Source: Roseburia sp. CAG:309
GTDB lineage: Bacteria > Bacillota > Clostridia > Lachnospirales > Lachnospiraceae
Length of the DNA: 6,975 nt
Direction of reading: 5' to 3'
NCBI GenBank assembly: GCA_000434115.1
Contig: FR894061.1
Coordinates: forward strand, 6,613 to 13,587
A program made the translations under genes and the position numbers. The notes below the pieces were generated by a model, which made no database searches, was not told the DNA's origin, and was given only the letters and a program-made list of their open reading frames with translations. Below, piece by piece: positions 1 to 6,519 of the stretch; within the stretch, counting starts at the first letter, position 1, and every line of letters begins with the position of its first letter.

Positions 1-30
1 GCGGAGACTGTAGAGTAACAGTACGAATAT

Positions 31-35
31 GGAGG
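31..35 (+). promoter_or_regulatory. Shine-Dalgarno of glgP
   Basis: GGAGG ends 7 nt before the ATG at 43, an ideal spacing. It supports 43 as the start over the ATG at 37-39, which overlaps the end of the same site. No promoter is recognisable in bases 1-30. Confidence 0.85.
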
Positions 36-42
36 ATGAAAG

Positions 43-2508
43 ATGGAAGAAAGAGTAAAGTATCTGACAAAGGCTGAGAAAAAGGCTCATTTGAAAAAGG
101 ACATCGAAAATTACATGAAGTTGTTGTTCCGTAAACCGGTAGAACAGGCGACAAACCAGCAGTTGTTCCAGGCCGTGGCTTATGCGGTCAAAGACATCGT
201 GGTAGATGACTGGTTTGATACACACAAAGAATACGAAGAAAAGGATGTAAAGACCGTTTACTACCTTTCCATGGAATTTTTGATGGGCCGTGCCCTTGGT
301 AATATGATCATCAATCTGAAACAGGATGAAGTGGTACGTGAGGTGCTTAATGAAATCGGTGTGAATCTCGATGTGATCGAGGATGAAGAGCCGGATGCAG
401 CACTTGGAAATGGTGGTCTTGGCCGTCTGGCAGCATGCTTTTTAGATTCCCTGTCAACGTTAGGATATCCTGCGTACGGATGTGGAATCCGCTACAAATA
501 CGGTATGTTTAAACAGAAGATTGAAAACGGTTTTCAGGTAGAAGCACCGGATGACTGGCTGAAAGACGGAAATCCATTTGAGATGAAACGTCCGGAGTAC
601 TCCGTAGAAGTAAAATTCGGTGGATATGTAGCTGTTCGTAAAGCCGAAAATGGAAGAGATCAGTATGTGCAGGAAAATTATCAGTCTGTAAAGGCCGTTC
701 CATATGATATTCCGGTAGTTGGATATGGCAACCACATCGTAAATACACTTTGTATCTGGGATGCCGAAGCAATCAATACCTTTAATCTGGATTCCTTTGA
801 TAAAGGAGATTATCAGAAAGCGGTAGAGCAGCAGAACCTCGCCCGTACGATCTGTGAGGTGCTTTATCCAAATGATAATCATATCGCAGGAAAAGAACTT
901 CGTCTGAAACAGCAGTATTTCTTCGTATCTGCCAGTGTTCAGCGTGCGGTAGCAAAATATATGACAAATCATGACGATATTCATGGTCTTCCGGAGAAAG
1001 TATGCTTCCAGTTAAATGATACCCATCCGACTGTAACCGTGCCGGAACTTATGCGTATCCTTTTGGATGAATATTTCCTGGAATGGGATGAGGCATGGGA
1101 AATTACGACAAAATGCTGTGCTTATACAAACCATACGATCATGTCAGAAGCATTGGAGAAATGGCCGATCGACCTGTTCTCACGTCTGCTTCCTAGAATT
1201 TACCAGATCACAGAAGAGATCAATCGACGTTTCCAGAACGAGATTGCGGAAAAATATCCTGGTAATTTTGATAAAGTTAAGAAAATGGCAATCATTTATG
1301 ATGGTCAGGTAAAAATGGCACATCTTGCCATCGCAGCAGGTTTCTCTGTCAATGGTGTGGCGAGACTGCATACAGAGATTCTGAAAAATCAGGAATTAAA
1401 AGACTTTTATGAGATGATGCCGGAAAAATTCAACAACAAGACAAATGGTATCACACAGAGAAGATTCCTTCTTCATGCCAATCCACTTCTGGCAAATTAT
1501 GTGTCAAGCCGAATTGGAAATGGCTGGATCACAAATCTGGCAGAAATTAGCAAACTTGCTCCTTATGCAGAGGACGCACGTGCTTTGAAGGAATTTATGG
1601 ATATCAAATATCAGAATAAAGTACGTCTGGCTGATTATATCAAGAAACACAATGGCATTGAAGTGGATCCAAATTCTATCTTTGATGTACAGGTAAAACG
1701 TCTTCATGAGTACAAACGTCAGCTGCTTAACATTCTGCATGTAATGTATCTGTATAATCAGGTAAAAGAGCATCCGGAGATGGATATGGTAAAACATACG
1801 TTTATCTTTGGTGCAAAGGCTTCTGCCGGATACCGCCGTGCAAAAGCAATTATCAAATTGATCAACAGTGTAGCAGATGTAGTGAATAACGATGCCAGTA
1901 TTGGGGGAAAGATTAAAGTTGTATTTATCGAAAACTACCGTGTAAGTAATGCAGAGATTATCTTTGCCGCAGCGGATGTGTCCGAACAGATCTCTACGGC
2001 TAGTAAAGAAGCATCCGGAACCGGAAACATGAAATTCATGCTCAATGGTGCGCCGACACTTGGTACAATGGATGGTGCCAATGTCGAGATCGTAGAAGAA
2101 GTAGGAGAAGAAAATGCGTTTATCTTCGGACTTTCTTCCCAGGAAGTGATTGACTTCGAGCACAACAACCAGTATGATCCACGCGAGATCTACAATAGTG
2201 ATGCCGATATTCGTAAAGTGGTAGATCAGTTGATCGATGGCACCTATGGAGAACCGGAATTATTCCGCGAACTGTATTCTTCCCTGTTGAATTCCAACGG
2301 TTATGAGCGTGCAGACCAGTACTTTATCCTGAAAGACTTCCGCTCTTATGCAGAGGCACAGAAGAAAGTAGATGCCGCTTACCGTGACCGCGAGGCATGG
2401 GCGAAGATGGCACTTTTGAATGTGGCAAAAAGTGGAAAATTCTCTTCCGACCGTACGATCGAAGAATATGCAAAAGAAATCTGGAAACTGGAGAAAGTTT
2501 CCTTGTAA
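43..2508 (+). CDS. glgP: Glycogen/alpha-glucan phosphorylase, PLP-dependent (GT35)
   Basis: Cytosolic enzyme that releases glucose-1-phosphate from the non-reducing ends of glycogen or maltodextrin using inorganic phosphate and pyridoxal phosphate. The 821-residue length is normal for bacterial GlgP/MalP (about 800-840). Family landmarks appear in order: YYLSMEFLMGR (73-83), the LGNGGLGRLAACF glycine loop (121-133), NDTHP (325-329), the TNHT segment with His364, KRLHEYKRQ (552-560) and the PLP site GTGNMKF with Lys664 as the expected Schiff-base lysine. The open frame is intact from start to stop. A strong GGAGG precedes the start, and a terminator follows 22 nt after the stop, so the gene closes its transcription unit. 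Whether it prefers glycogen or maltodextrin cannot be told from the sequence. No other glg or mal gene is in the window, although one could lie upstream. Confidence 0.97.
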   Translation: MEERVKYLTKAEKKAHLKKDIENYMKLLFRKPVEQATNQQLFQAVAYAVKDIVVDDWFDTHKEYEEKDVKTVYYLSMEFLMGRALGNMIINLKQDEVVREVLNEIGVNLDVIEDEEPDAALGNGGLGRLAACFLDSLSTLGYPAYGCGIRYKYGMFKQKIENGFQVEAPDDWLKDGNPFEMKRPEYSVEVKFGGYVAVRKAENGRDQYVQENYQSVKAVPYDIPVVGYGNHIVNTLCIWDAEAINTFNLDSFDKGDYQKAVEQQNLARTICEVLYPNDNHIAGKELRLKQQYFFVSASVQRAVAKYMTNHDDIHGLPEKVCFQLNDTHPTVTVPELMRILLDEYFLEWDEAWEITTKCCAYTNHTIMSEALEKWPIDLFSRLLPRIYQITEEINRRFQNEIAEKYPGNFDKVKKMAIIYDGQVKMAHLAIAAGFSVNGVARLHTEILKNQELKDFYEMMPEKFNNKTNGITQRRFLLHANPLLANYVSSRIGNGWITNLAEISKLAPYAEDARALKEFMDIKYQNKVRLADYIKKHNGIEVDPNSIFDVQVKRLHEYKRQLLNILHVMYLYNQVKEHPEMDMVKHTFIFGAKASAGYRRAKAIIKLINSVADVVNNDASIGGKIKVVFIENYRVSNAEIIFAAADVSEQISTASKEASGTGNMKFMLNGAPTLGTMDGANVEIVEEVGEENAFIFGLSSQEVIDFEHNNQYDPREIYNSDADIRKVVDQLIDGTYGEPELFRELYSSLLNSNGYERADQYFILKDFRSYAEAQKKVDAAYRDREAWAKMALLNVAKSGKFSSDRTIEEYAKEIWKLEKVSL

Positions 2509-2530
2509 TAGAAGAACAAACTGTGTTTGG

Positions 2531-2580
2531 AAAGAGAGTCGGTATATCCGTTTTCAACGGGTTGCCGGCTTTCTTTTTTT
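2531..2580 (+). terminator. Intrinsic terminator of glgP
   Basis: An outer stem pairs 2532-2542 (AAGAGAGTCGG) with 2565-2575 (CCGGCTTTCTT): 11 pairs including two G-U. An inner stem pairs CCGTT (2548-2552) with AACGG (2556-2560) around a TTC loop. A T-run (2574-2580) overlaps and extends past the 3' arm. It lies 22 nt after the glgP stop and upstream of the next promoter, so it separates glgP from the trk operon. Confidence 0.85.
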
Positions 2581-2622
2581 CAGAAAAGCAACCTAAAAGA
2601 TAGTTAAGATTCGTTCTCTCTC

Positions 2623-2651
2623 TTGACACTTTGCTGGTATGAGAATATAAT
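2623..2651 (+). promoter_or_regulatory. Sigma-A promoter of the trkA-trkH operon
   Basis: Perfect consensus -35 TTGACA (2623-2628) and -10 TATAAT (2646-2651) separated by exactly 17 nt. Transcription should begin near 2657-2660, giving a leader of roughly 76 nt before trkA. A match this good suggests a strong, largely constitutive promoter unless a repressor or the leader RNA tempers it. The 42 nt between the upstream terminator and the -35 contain nothing else I recognise. Confidence 0.88.
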
Positions 2652-2671
2652 TTGATTATGCAGCTGGGAGG

Positions 2672-2705
2672 TCTGAATCGTTACAGTGATATGCCGCGAT
2701 TCAGG
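2672..2705 (+). promoter_or_regulatory. Leader hairpin upstream of trkA
   Basis: CTGAATCG (2673-2680) is the exact reverse complement of CGATTCAG (2697-2704). The 8-bp stem is extended by one G-U pair at each end, with a loop of about 14-16 nt. It lies wholly within the predicted 5' leader and ends 16 nt before the trkA ribosome binding site. No T-run follows, so it is not a terminator as it stands. It could be an mRNA-stabilising structure, a regulator target or chance. Confidence 0.4.
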
Positions 2706-2721
2706 ACGGAATGAGAAGAAA

Positions 2722-2728
2722 AGAGGAC
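2722..2728 (+). promoter_or_regulatory. Shine-Dalgarno that sets the trkA start
   Basis: AGAGGAC within AAAGAGGAC lies 5-6 nt before the ATG at 2734. It favours that ATG over the in-frame GTG at 2686. The only good purine run near that GTG (GGGAGG, 2666-2671) is 14 nt away, too far for normal initiation. Confidence 0.7.
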
Positions 2729-2733
2729 TAGAA

Positions 2734-4107
2734 ATGAAGATAATTATTGTGGGGTGTGGACAGGTTGGACGTACCCTGGCAGACGAGCTGAACCGGGAAG
2801 ATAACGAGGTTACAGTGATTGACCGGCGCTACGCAATAGTGGAAGAAATTTCCAATAAATACGATGTCATGGGCGTTGTTGGAAATGGTGCCAGTTATCA
2901 GGTGCAGAAAGAAGCAGGCATAGAAGATGCCGATCTGTTAATTGCAGTTACAGATTCGGATGAATTAAACTATCTTTGCTGTCTGATCGCAAAACATGCG
3001 GGAAACTGTCAGACGATTGCCCGTGTATGTAACCCGGAATACAGTCAGGAAGTCGGAATGATAAAAGAAGCATTGGGACTTGCCATGACAATCAATCCGG
3101 AATATGCTACCGCAGCAGAGATTGCGCGTGTACTGCGTTTCCCTTCTGCCATCAAGATCAATACATTTGCCAAGGGCAGAGTGGAGATGCTCAAATTCAA
3201 AATACCCGAAAATTCCAGTCTGGAAGGAATGACGATGTTAGAAATCGGTCCCAAACTGAAGGTGGATGTCATGATCTGTGCCGTAGAGCGTGGCGGAGAG
3301 ATTTATATTCCAAAGGGAGATTTTGCTCTTCAGCAAAAAGACGTTGTTTCGATGATAACGGATCCAAAGACCGCAAGCAATTTCTTCAAAAAGATAGGAA
3401 TTGAGACGCATCAGGTAAAAGATGCGATGATCATAGGAGGAGACACTACGGCATTCTATCTGGCAAAAATGCTCTTGCAGATGGGAATCGATATCAAACT
3501 GATCGAGCAGAAGAAAGACCGATGTGAAGAACTGGCAGAAAAACTTCCTAAAGCTCAGATCATACAGGGAAAAGGAACGGATCAGAGACTTTTGATCGAA
3601 GAAGGGGTCGAAAGTGCCGAGGCGTTTGTAACACTTACCAATTATGATGAAGAAAATGTCATGTTGTCGTTGTTTGCAAGAACAAAGACAAAAGGAAAAA
3701 TTGCGACGAAGATCAATCGTATGGAGTTTGATCAGGTCATTCGTGAACTGGATCTGGATACAACCGTATATCCCAAAAAGATTACAGCCCAGAATATTCT
3801 GCGGTTTGTGCGTGCGATGAAAAATTCGATCGGCTGCAATGTAGAAACGATGTACCGTATTTTAGATGAAAAGGCAGAAGCATTGGAATTTGTCGTAAAA
3901 AATAATTCCAGCCTGTTAGGTATTCCTTTGGAGGAACTTCAGATTGATGAGAATACTCTCGTTGCCTGCATTATCCGAAATCGGAAAATGATTCTTCCCC
4001 GTGGTAAAGATGTGATGCAGGTTGGCGATTCCGTTGTGGTTGTTACGGCAATGCTCGGAATCAAAGATATTGGTGAAGTGATTCACATCAGGGAGAAGGG
4101 GGATTAA
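2734..4107 (+). CDS. trkA: Trk potassium uptake regulatory subunit TrkA
   Basis: Peripheral cytoplasmic NAD(H)-binding protein that forms a ring under TrkH and gates potassium uptake. From the ATG at 2734 it has 457 residues, the usual TrkA length, and begins directly with the first Rossmann strand and GCGQVG (7-12). Asp30 ends strand 2, where the nucleotide ribose is bound, and a GNGAS loop follows (50-54). The order is RCK-N (about 1-120), RCK-C (about 140-220), second RCK-N (about 230-345) and second RCK-C (about 375-455). The second Rossmann loop reads GGDTTA (235-240), so the last glycine of GxGxxG is replaced by Ala, with Glu258 ending its strand 2. The frame stays open upstream to a GTG at 2686, but that adds 16 polar residues before the fold and has no well-placed ribosome binding site. 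The stop is 1 nt before trkH, indicating an operon and probable translational coupling. Confidence 0.95.
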   Translation: MKIIIVGCGQVGRTLADELNREDNEVTVIDRRYAIVEEISNKYDVMGVVGNGASYQVQKEAGIEDADLLIAVTDSDELNYLCCLIAKHAGNCQTIARVCNPEYSQEVGMIKEALGLAMTINPEYATAAEIARVLRFPSAIKINTFAKGRVEMLKFKIPENSSLEGMTMLEIGPKLKVDVMICAVERGGEIYIPKGDFALQQKDVVSMITDPKTASNFFKKIGIETHQVKDAMIIGGDTTAFYLAKMLLQMGIDIKLIEQKKDRCEELAEKLPKAQIIQGKGTDQRLLIEEGVESAEAFVTLTNYDEENVMLSLFARTKTKGKIATKINRMEFDQVIRELDLDTTVYPKKITAQNILRFVRAMKNSIGCNVETMYRILDEKAEALEFVVKNNSSLLGIPLEELQIDENTLVACIIRNRKMILPRGKDVMQVGDSVVVVTAMLGIKDIGEVIHIREKGD

Positions 4108-4108
4108 G

Positions 4109-5548
4109 GTGAAGAAGAGAATCGTAGTTTACATACTTGGCTGGCTTCTCGTATTTGAGGGGTTCTTCCTGATGCTTCCTTGTTTTGTGGGATTGATGTA
4201 TCAGGAAGTAGAGGCAGTTTGGTTTGCTGTTGTGGCTCTAGTCTGTCTCTGCCTTGGATTTATCATAACCAGGCTGATACCGAAAGACAAAACGATGTAT
4301 GCCCGAGAAGGCTTTGTGATCACGGCACTCAGCTGGGTTCTTCTCAGTTTATTTGGTGCACTTCCGTTTGTACTATGTGATGTAGTACCGTCCTATATTG
4401 ACGCAGTATTCGAAACCGCATCGGGGTTTACTACGACGGGAGCGACGATTTTTCAGGAAGTGGAGACCCTTCCGTACTGTATTAACTTCTGGCGTACCTT
4501 TACCCACTGGATCGGTGGGATGGGAGTGCTGGTGTTTATGATGGCTGTCGTATCGCTGGCGGACGGCAGAAATATGTATCTGATGAAAGCTGAAAGTCCG
4601 GGACCTTCGGTAAGTAAGCTGGTTCCCCATGTCAAATCAACGGCAAAGATCTTATATGGATTGTATATCGGATTGTCGGCGCTTGAGTTTTCGCTTCTTA
4701 TCTTTGGTGATATGACGGTATTTCAGGCGGTTACGACGACATTTGGAACAGCCGGAACCGGTGGATTTGGTATTATGAATGACAGTATGGGAAGTTTTTC
4801 AAATTATACCCAGATTGTTGTAACCGTTTTTATGATCGCATTTGGAATAAACTTTTCCTTTTACTACCTTCTCCTTTTGAAAAAAGCATGGAAGGATGCC
4901 TTGAAATTATCAGAAGTCCGGGTGTATATCAGTATCATAATTGTGGCATCTCTTGTGGTCATGTTTAATATCCGCGGACAGATGGGATCGTATCCGAATG
5001 CGATGAAGCATGCCTTCTTTCAGGTGGCATCCATCATAACGACGACCGGATATTCGACGGTGGACTTTAACCAGTGGCCGGAGTTTTCGAAGACGATCAT
5101 GATCGGTCTGATGTTTATCGGAGCCTGTGCCGGAAGTACCGGCGGTGGAATGAAGATATCCCGTTTTATCATTTGGGCGAAGACTTTTTTTAAAGAATTA
5201 AAGGTGATGATCCATCCACGAAATATATATAAGATCAGCATGGATGGAAGAAAAGTAGAGCATGAGACGGTACGTTCTGTCAATGTATACCTTGTAGCTT
5301 ATGTTTTGCTTTTTTCAGTATCGCTGTTAATAGTGAGCATAAATGGACATGATTTCGAGACAAATTTTACCAGCGTCGCCACAACGATCAACAATGTTGG
5401 ACCGGGATTTCATTTGGCTGGACCGGTTTCAAATTTTTCCTTTTTTTCGCCATTGTCCAAAGTTGTATTAATAGTGGATATGATAGCCGGGCGTTTGGAA
5501 TTGTTCCCATTGTTATTATTGTTCTCAGCAAGTACATGGAAGAAATAG
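4109..5548 (+). CDS. trkH: Trk potassium uptake membrane subunit TrkH
   Basis: Integral membrane potassium-translocating subunit with four M1-P-M2 repeats, partner of TrkA. Its 479 residues match the family (about 480). All four selectivity-filter loops are visible: SGFTTTGAT (105-113), TTTFGTAGTGGFG (209-221), ITTTGYST (310-317) and TTINNVGPGF (425-434). Each carries the filter glycine (G111, a Gly of 216-219, G314, G431). The loop GACAGSTGGGMK (338-349) corresponds to the intramembrane gating loop of the third repeat. The C-terminus ends with the typical AGRLELFPLLLLFS segment, so the gene is complete. The start is GTG, with a purine run GAAGGGGGA (4095-4103) inside the trkA end. The protein starts straight into a hydrophobic segment after MKKR. 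Nothing suggests a defect. The choice of TrkH over KtrB rests on its length and its two-RCK TrkA partner. Confidence 0.95.
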   Translation: MKKRIVVYILGWLLVFEGFFLMLPCFVGLMYQEVEAVWFAVVALVCLCLGFIITRLIPKDKTMYAREGFVITALSWVLLSLFGALPFVLCDVVPSYIDAVFETASGFTTTGATIFQEVETLPYCINFWRTFTHWIGGMGVLVFMMAVVSLADGRNMYLMKAESPGPSVSKLVPHVKSTAKILYGLYIGLSALEFSLLIFGDMTVFQAVTTTFGTAGTGGFGIMNDSMGSFSNYTQIVVTVFMIAFGINFSFYYLLLLKKAWKDALKLSEVRVYISIIIVASLVVMFNIRGQMGSYPNAMKHAFFQVASIITTTGYSTVDFNQWPEFSKTIMIGLMFIGACAGSTGGGMKISRFIIWAKTFFKELKVMIHPRNIYKISMDGRKVEHETVRSVNVYLVAYVLLFSVSLLIVSINGHDFETNFTSVATTINNVGPGFHLAGPVSNFSFFSPLSKVVLIVDMIAGRLELFPLLLLFSASTWKK

Positions 5549-5554
5549 TGAGGA
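5549..5554 (+). promoter_or_regulatory. Shine-Dalgarno that decides the kinase start
   Basis: TGAGGA directly follows the trkH stop. It ends 1 nt before the ATG at 5556, which is too close, but 7 nt before the in-frame ATG at 5562, which is ideal. The second ATG is therefore the likely start. Confidence 0.65.
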
Positions 5555-5561
5555 AATGCAG

Positions 5562-6065
5562 ATGATCTCAAATATTATACTGATAGGAATGCCGGGTGCC
5601 GGGAAAAGTACGATTGGAGTCGTGCTTGCCAAACGTCTCGGGTTTTCCTTTTTGGACACCGATCTTGTTATTCAGGAAAAGCAGAAGATGCTTTTGCATG
5701 AAATATTGGAAGAATATGGACAGGATGGATTTAACGAAGTAGAAAATGCCATTCTTTCGGAAATTTTTGCGAAAAACAGCATTATAGCGACAGGCGGCAG
5801 TGCTGTCTATGGCAGCGAAGCGATGCAGAACATGAAAGAATTGGGAAAAATTGTATATCTTAAAATTTCTTATGAAGAACTGGAGCACAGACTGGGAGAT
5901 TTGGAAGAACGTGGAGTGTCCATGAAAGAGGGACAGACGCTTCGTTCTCTTTACGAAGAGCGGCTTCCACTGTATGAAAAATATGCAGATCATACGATTG
6001 ACTGTGATGGAAAATGCATTCGTGAGATTGTATACGAAATTTGCGAAATTGCGAATAAAGAATAG
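5562..6065 (+). CDS. Shikimate-kinase-like P-loop kinase (divergent substrate site)
   Basis: Small cytosolic kinase of the shikimate kinase fold, 167 residues from the preferred ATG at 5562 (169 from the ATG at 5556). Shikimate kinases phosphorylate shikimate with ATP on the way to chorismate. Visible motifs are Walker A GMPGAGKST (9-17), FLDTD with Asp32 and Asp34 (30-34), TGGSAVY (77-83), lid Arg117 and the ERLPLYEKYAD segment with Arg134 (133-143). The numbering runs nearly parallel to classical enzymes. Two shikimate contacts differ: the FRxxE motif reads FNEVE (57-61), so Asn58 replaces the key Arg, and the GGG motif reads GGS (78-80). The usual RPLL lid reads RGVSM (117-121). The gene starts 13 nt after trkH and is probably cotranscribed, and no other aromatic pathway gene is nearby. 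The fold is certain but the substrate is not, so I withhold aroK. Confidence 0.85.
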   Translation: MISNIILIGMPGAGKSTIGVVLAKRLGFSFLDTDLVIQEKQKMLLHEILEEYGQDGFNEVENAILSEIFAKNSIIATGGSAVYGSEAMQNMKELGKIVYLKISYEELEHRLGDLEERGVSMKEGQTLRSLYEERLPLYEKYADHTIDCDGKCIREIVYEICEIANKE

Positions 6066-6107
6066 GCAAACAGACATACTAAGAGGGAAATGAGGGACTT
6101 GAAATGG

Positions 6108-6114
6108 AAAGGAG
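6108..6114 (+). promoter_or_regulatory. Shine-Dalgarno of the lipoprotein gene
   Basis: AAAGGAG ends 7 nt before the ATG at 6122. A second purine run, GAGGG (6092-6096), is equally well placed for the in-frame ATG at 6104. The stronger AAAGGAG and the signal peptide both favour 6122. Confidence 0.65.
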
Positions 6115-6121
6115 TAATCTC

Positions 6122-6442
6122 ATGAAACGTAAAATTAGTATGTTTGCAGTAACTCTTTGTCTGACGGCTGCGATGCTGACCGGATGTGGTGGAAATAAAA
6201 ATGGTACTACGACCTCTCCGGCGCCGGCGGCTTCCACAGACAATGCCACAGAAACGCCAAAAAACACTCCAGAAACGTCTACAGATGCAGAGGATACATC
6301 TTCTCCATCCGCTACGGCTGGAACCAATGACGATGCTGATAATGCAGGAAATGCGGTAGATGATATCGTGGATGGCGTTGGAGATGGCGTAAAAGATACG
6401 GTTGATGGTGTAGAAGATGCCGTCGATGATGTTACAAAATAG
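6122..6442 (+). CDS. Small secreted lipoprotein with acidic amphipathic tail
   Basis: A 106-residue protein of unknown function, probably anchored on the outer face of the membrane. From the ATG at 6122 it has a basic n-region (MKRK), a hydrophobic core and a lipobox LTGC, with Cys22 as the predicted lipidated residue after cleavage by signal peptidase II. Residues 25-77 are a Thr/Ser/Pro/Ala/Asn-rich linker typical of disordered spacers. Residues 78-106 form a heptad-like tail built from Val-Asp-Gly/Asp units, with hydrophobics spaced 3 and 4 residues apart (V79, I82/V83, V86, V90, V94, V97, V101, V104), suggesting a strongly acidic amphipathic helix. There is no globular domain. An in-frame ATG at 6104 would add six residues (MERSNL) before the signal peptide. 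It lies 56 nt after the kinase stop, with no clear promoter between, so it may be read from the trk operon. A hairpin terminator follows. Confidence 0.8.
   Translation: MKRKISMFAVTLCLTAAMLTGCGGNKNGTTTSPAPAASTDNATETPKNTPETSTDAEDTSSPSATAGTNDDADNAGNAVDDIVDGVGDGVKDTVDGVEDAVDDVTK
6358..6436 (+). repeat. Degenerate heptad-coding repeat in the lipoprotein tail
   Basis: About four degenerate 21-nt units built on GATGGCGT-like words (GTGGATGGCGTT, GAGATGGCGTAA, GTTGATGGTGTA, GAAGATGCCGTC) encode residues of the VDGVxD type. Drift is mostly at third positions, which suggests an old internal duplication held by selection on the protein. Confidence 0.5.
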
Positions 6443-6463
6443 GGAAAAACCAACCCATATAAG

Positions 6464-6518
6464 AAAATCCCATCAAAGGTGGTCTGTACAGCACAGCATT
6501 TCCTTTGATGGGATTTTT
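6464..6518. terminator. Bidirectional intrinsic terminator between convergent genes
   Basis: AAAATCCCATCAAAGG (6464-6479) is perfectly complementary to 6502-6517, a 16-bp stem. The 22-nt loop can form a small CTGT/ACAG stem (6484-6487 with 6493-6496). On the plus strand the stem ends in TTTTT (6514-6518). On the minus strand it ends in TTTTCTT. It starts 21 nt after the lipoprotein stop and lies 2 nt beyond the stop of the minus-strand gene, so it can terminate both. Confidence 0.9.
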
Positions 6519-6519
6519 A

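Noticed and set aside
7..22. Small hairpin ACTGT/ACAGT before glgP
   Set aside because: Only five base pairs with a 6-nt loop and no T-run; too weak to call a regulatory element.
460..984. Antisense 174-codon open frame within glgP
   Set aside because: It lies opposite intact glgP coding sequence. Its composition is atypical and it has no start context.
1504..2163. Antisense 219-codon open frame within glgP
   Set aside because: It lies opposite the conserved PLP-site region of glgP. The product is rich in Cys, Phe and His and lacks any domain pattern.
2397..2603. Plus-strand 68-codon frame across the glgP end and terminator
   Set aside because: It overlaps glgP in another frame and runs through the terminator hairpin, with no ribosome binding site.
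2656..2733. Cyclic-di-AMP (ydaO-type) riboswitch upstream of the potassium genes
   Set aside because: Such riboswitches often precede potassium transporter genes in Firmicutes, but they need well over 100 nt of conserved structure. This leader is about 76 nt with one small hairpin and lacks the motif.
2686..2733. N-terminal extension of trkA from the GTG at 2686
   Set aside because: It would add 16 polar residues before the first Rossmann strand, overlaps the leader hairpin and has no properly spaced ribosome binding site.
2680..2820. Repeated 11-mer GTTACAGTGAT at 2680-2690 and 2809-2819, in the trk leader and early trkA
   Set aside because: There are two copies only, one within the coding sequence for the VTVID strand, with no symmetry or spacing logic. 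Probably chance.
5400..5548. Possible frameshift or truncation at the trkH C-terminus, near a T-rich homopolymer stretch
   Set aside because: The reading frame continues through the fourth filter loop and into the AGRLELFPLLLLFS end typical of complete TrkH proteins.
5568..6077. Antisense 169-codon open frame covering nearly the whole kinase gene
   Set aside because: The sense strand encodes clear P-loop kinase motifs. The antisense product is Phe/Ile/His-rich with no recognisable domain and no ribosome binding site, so it is a codon-use shadow.
6079..6453. Antisense Ser/Thr/Pro-rich 124-codon frame opposite the lipoprotein gene
   Set aside because: Its low-complexity composition is the mirror of the GAT/GTN-rich heptads on the sense strand, where the lipobox and ribosome binding site are found.
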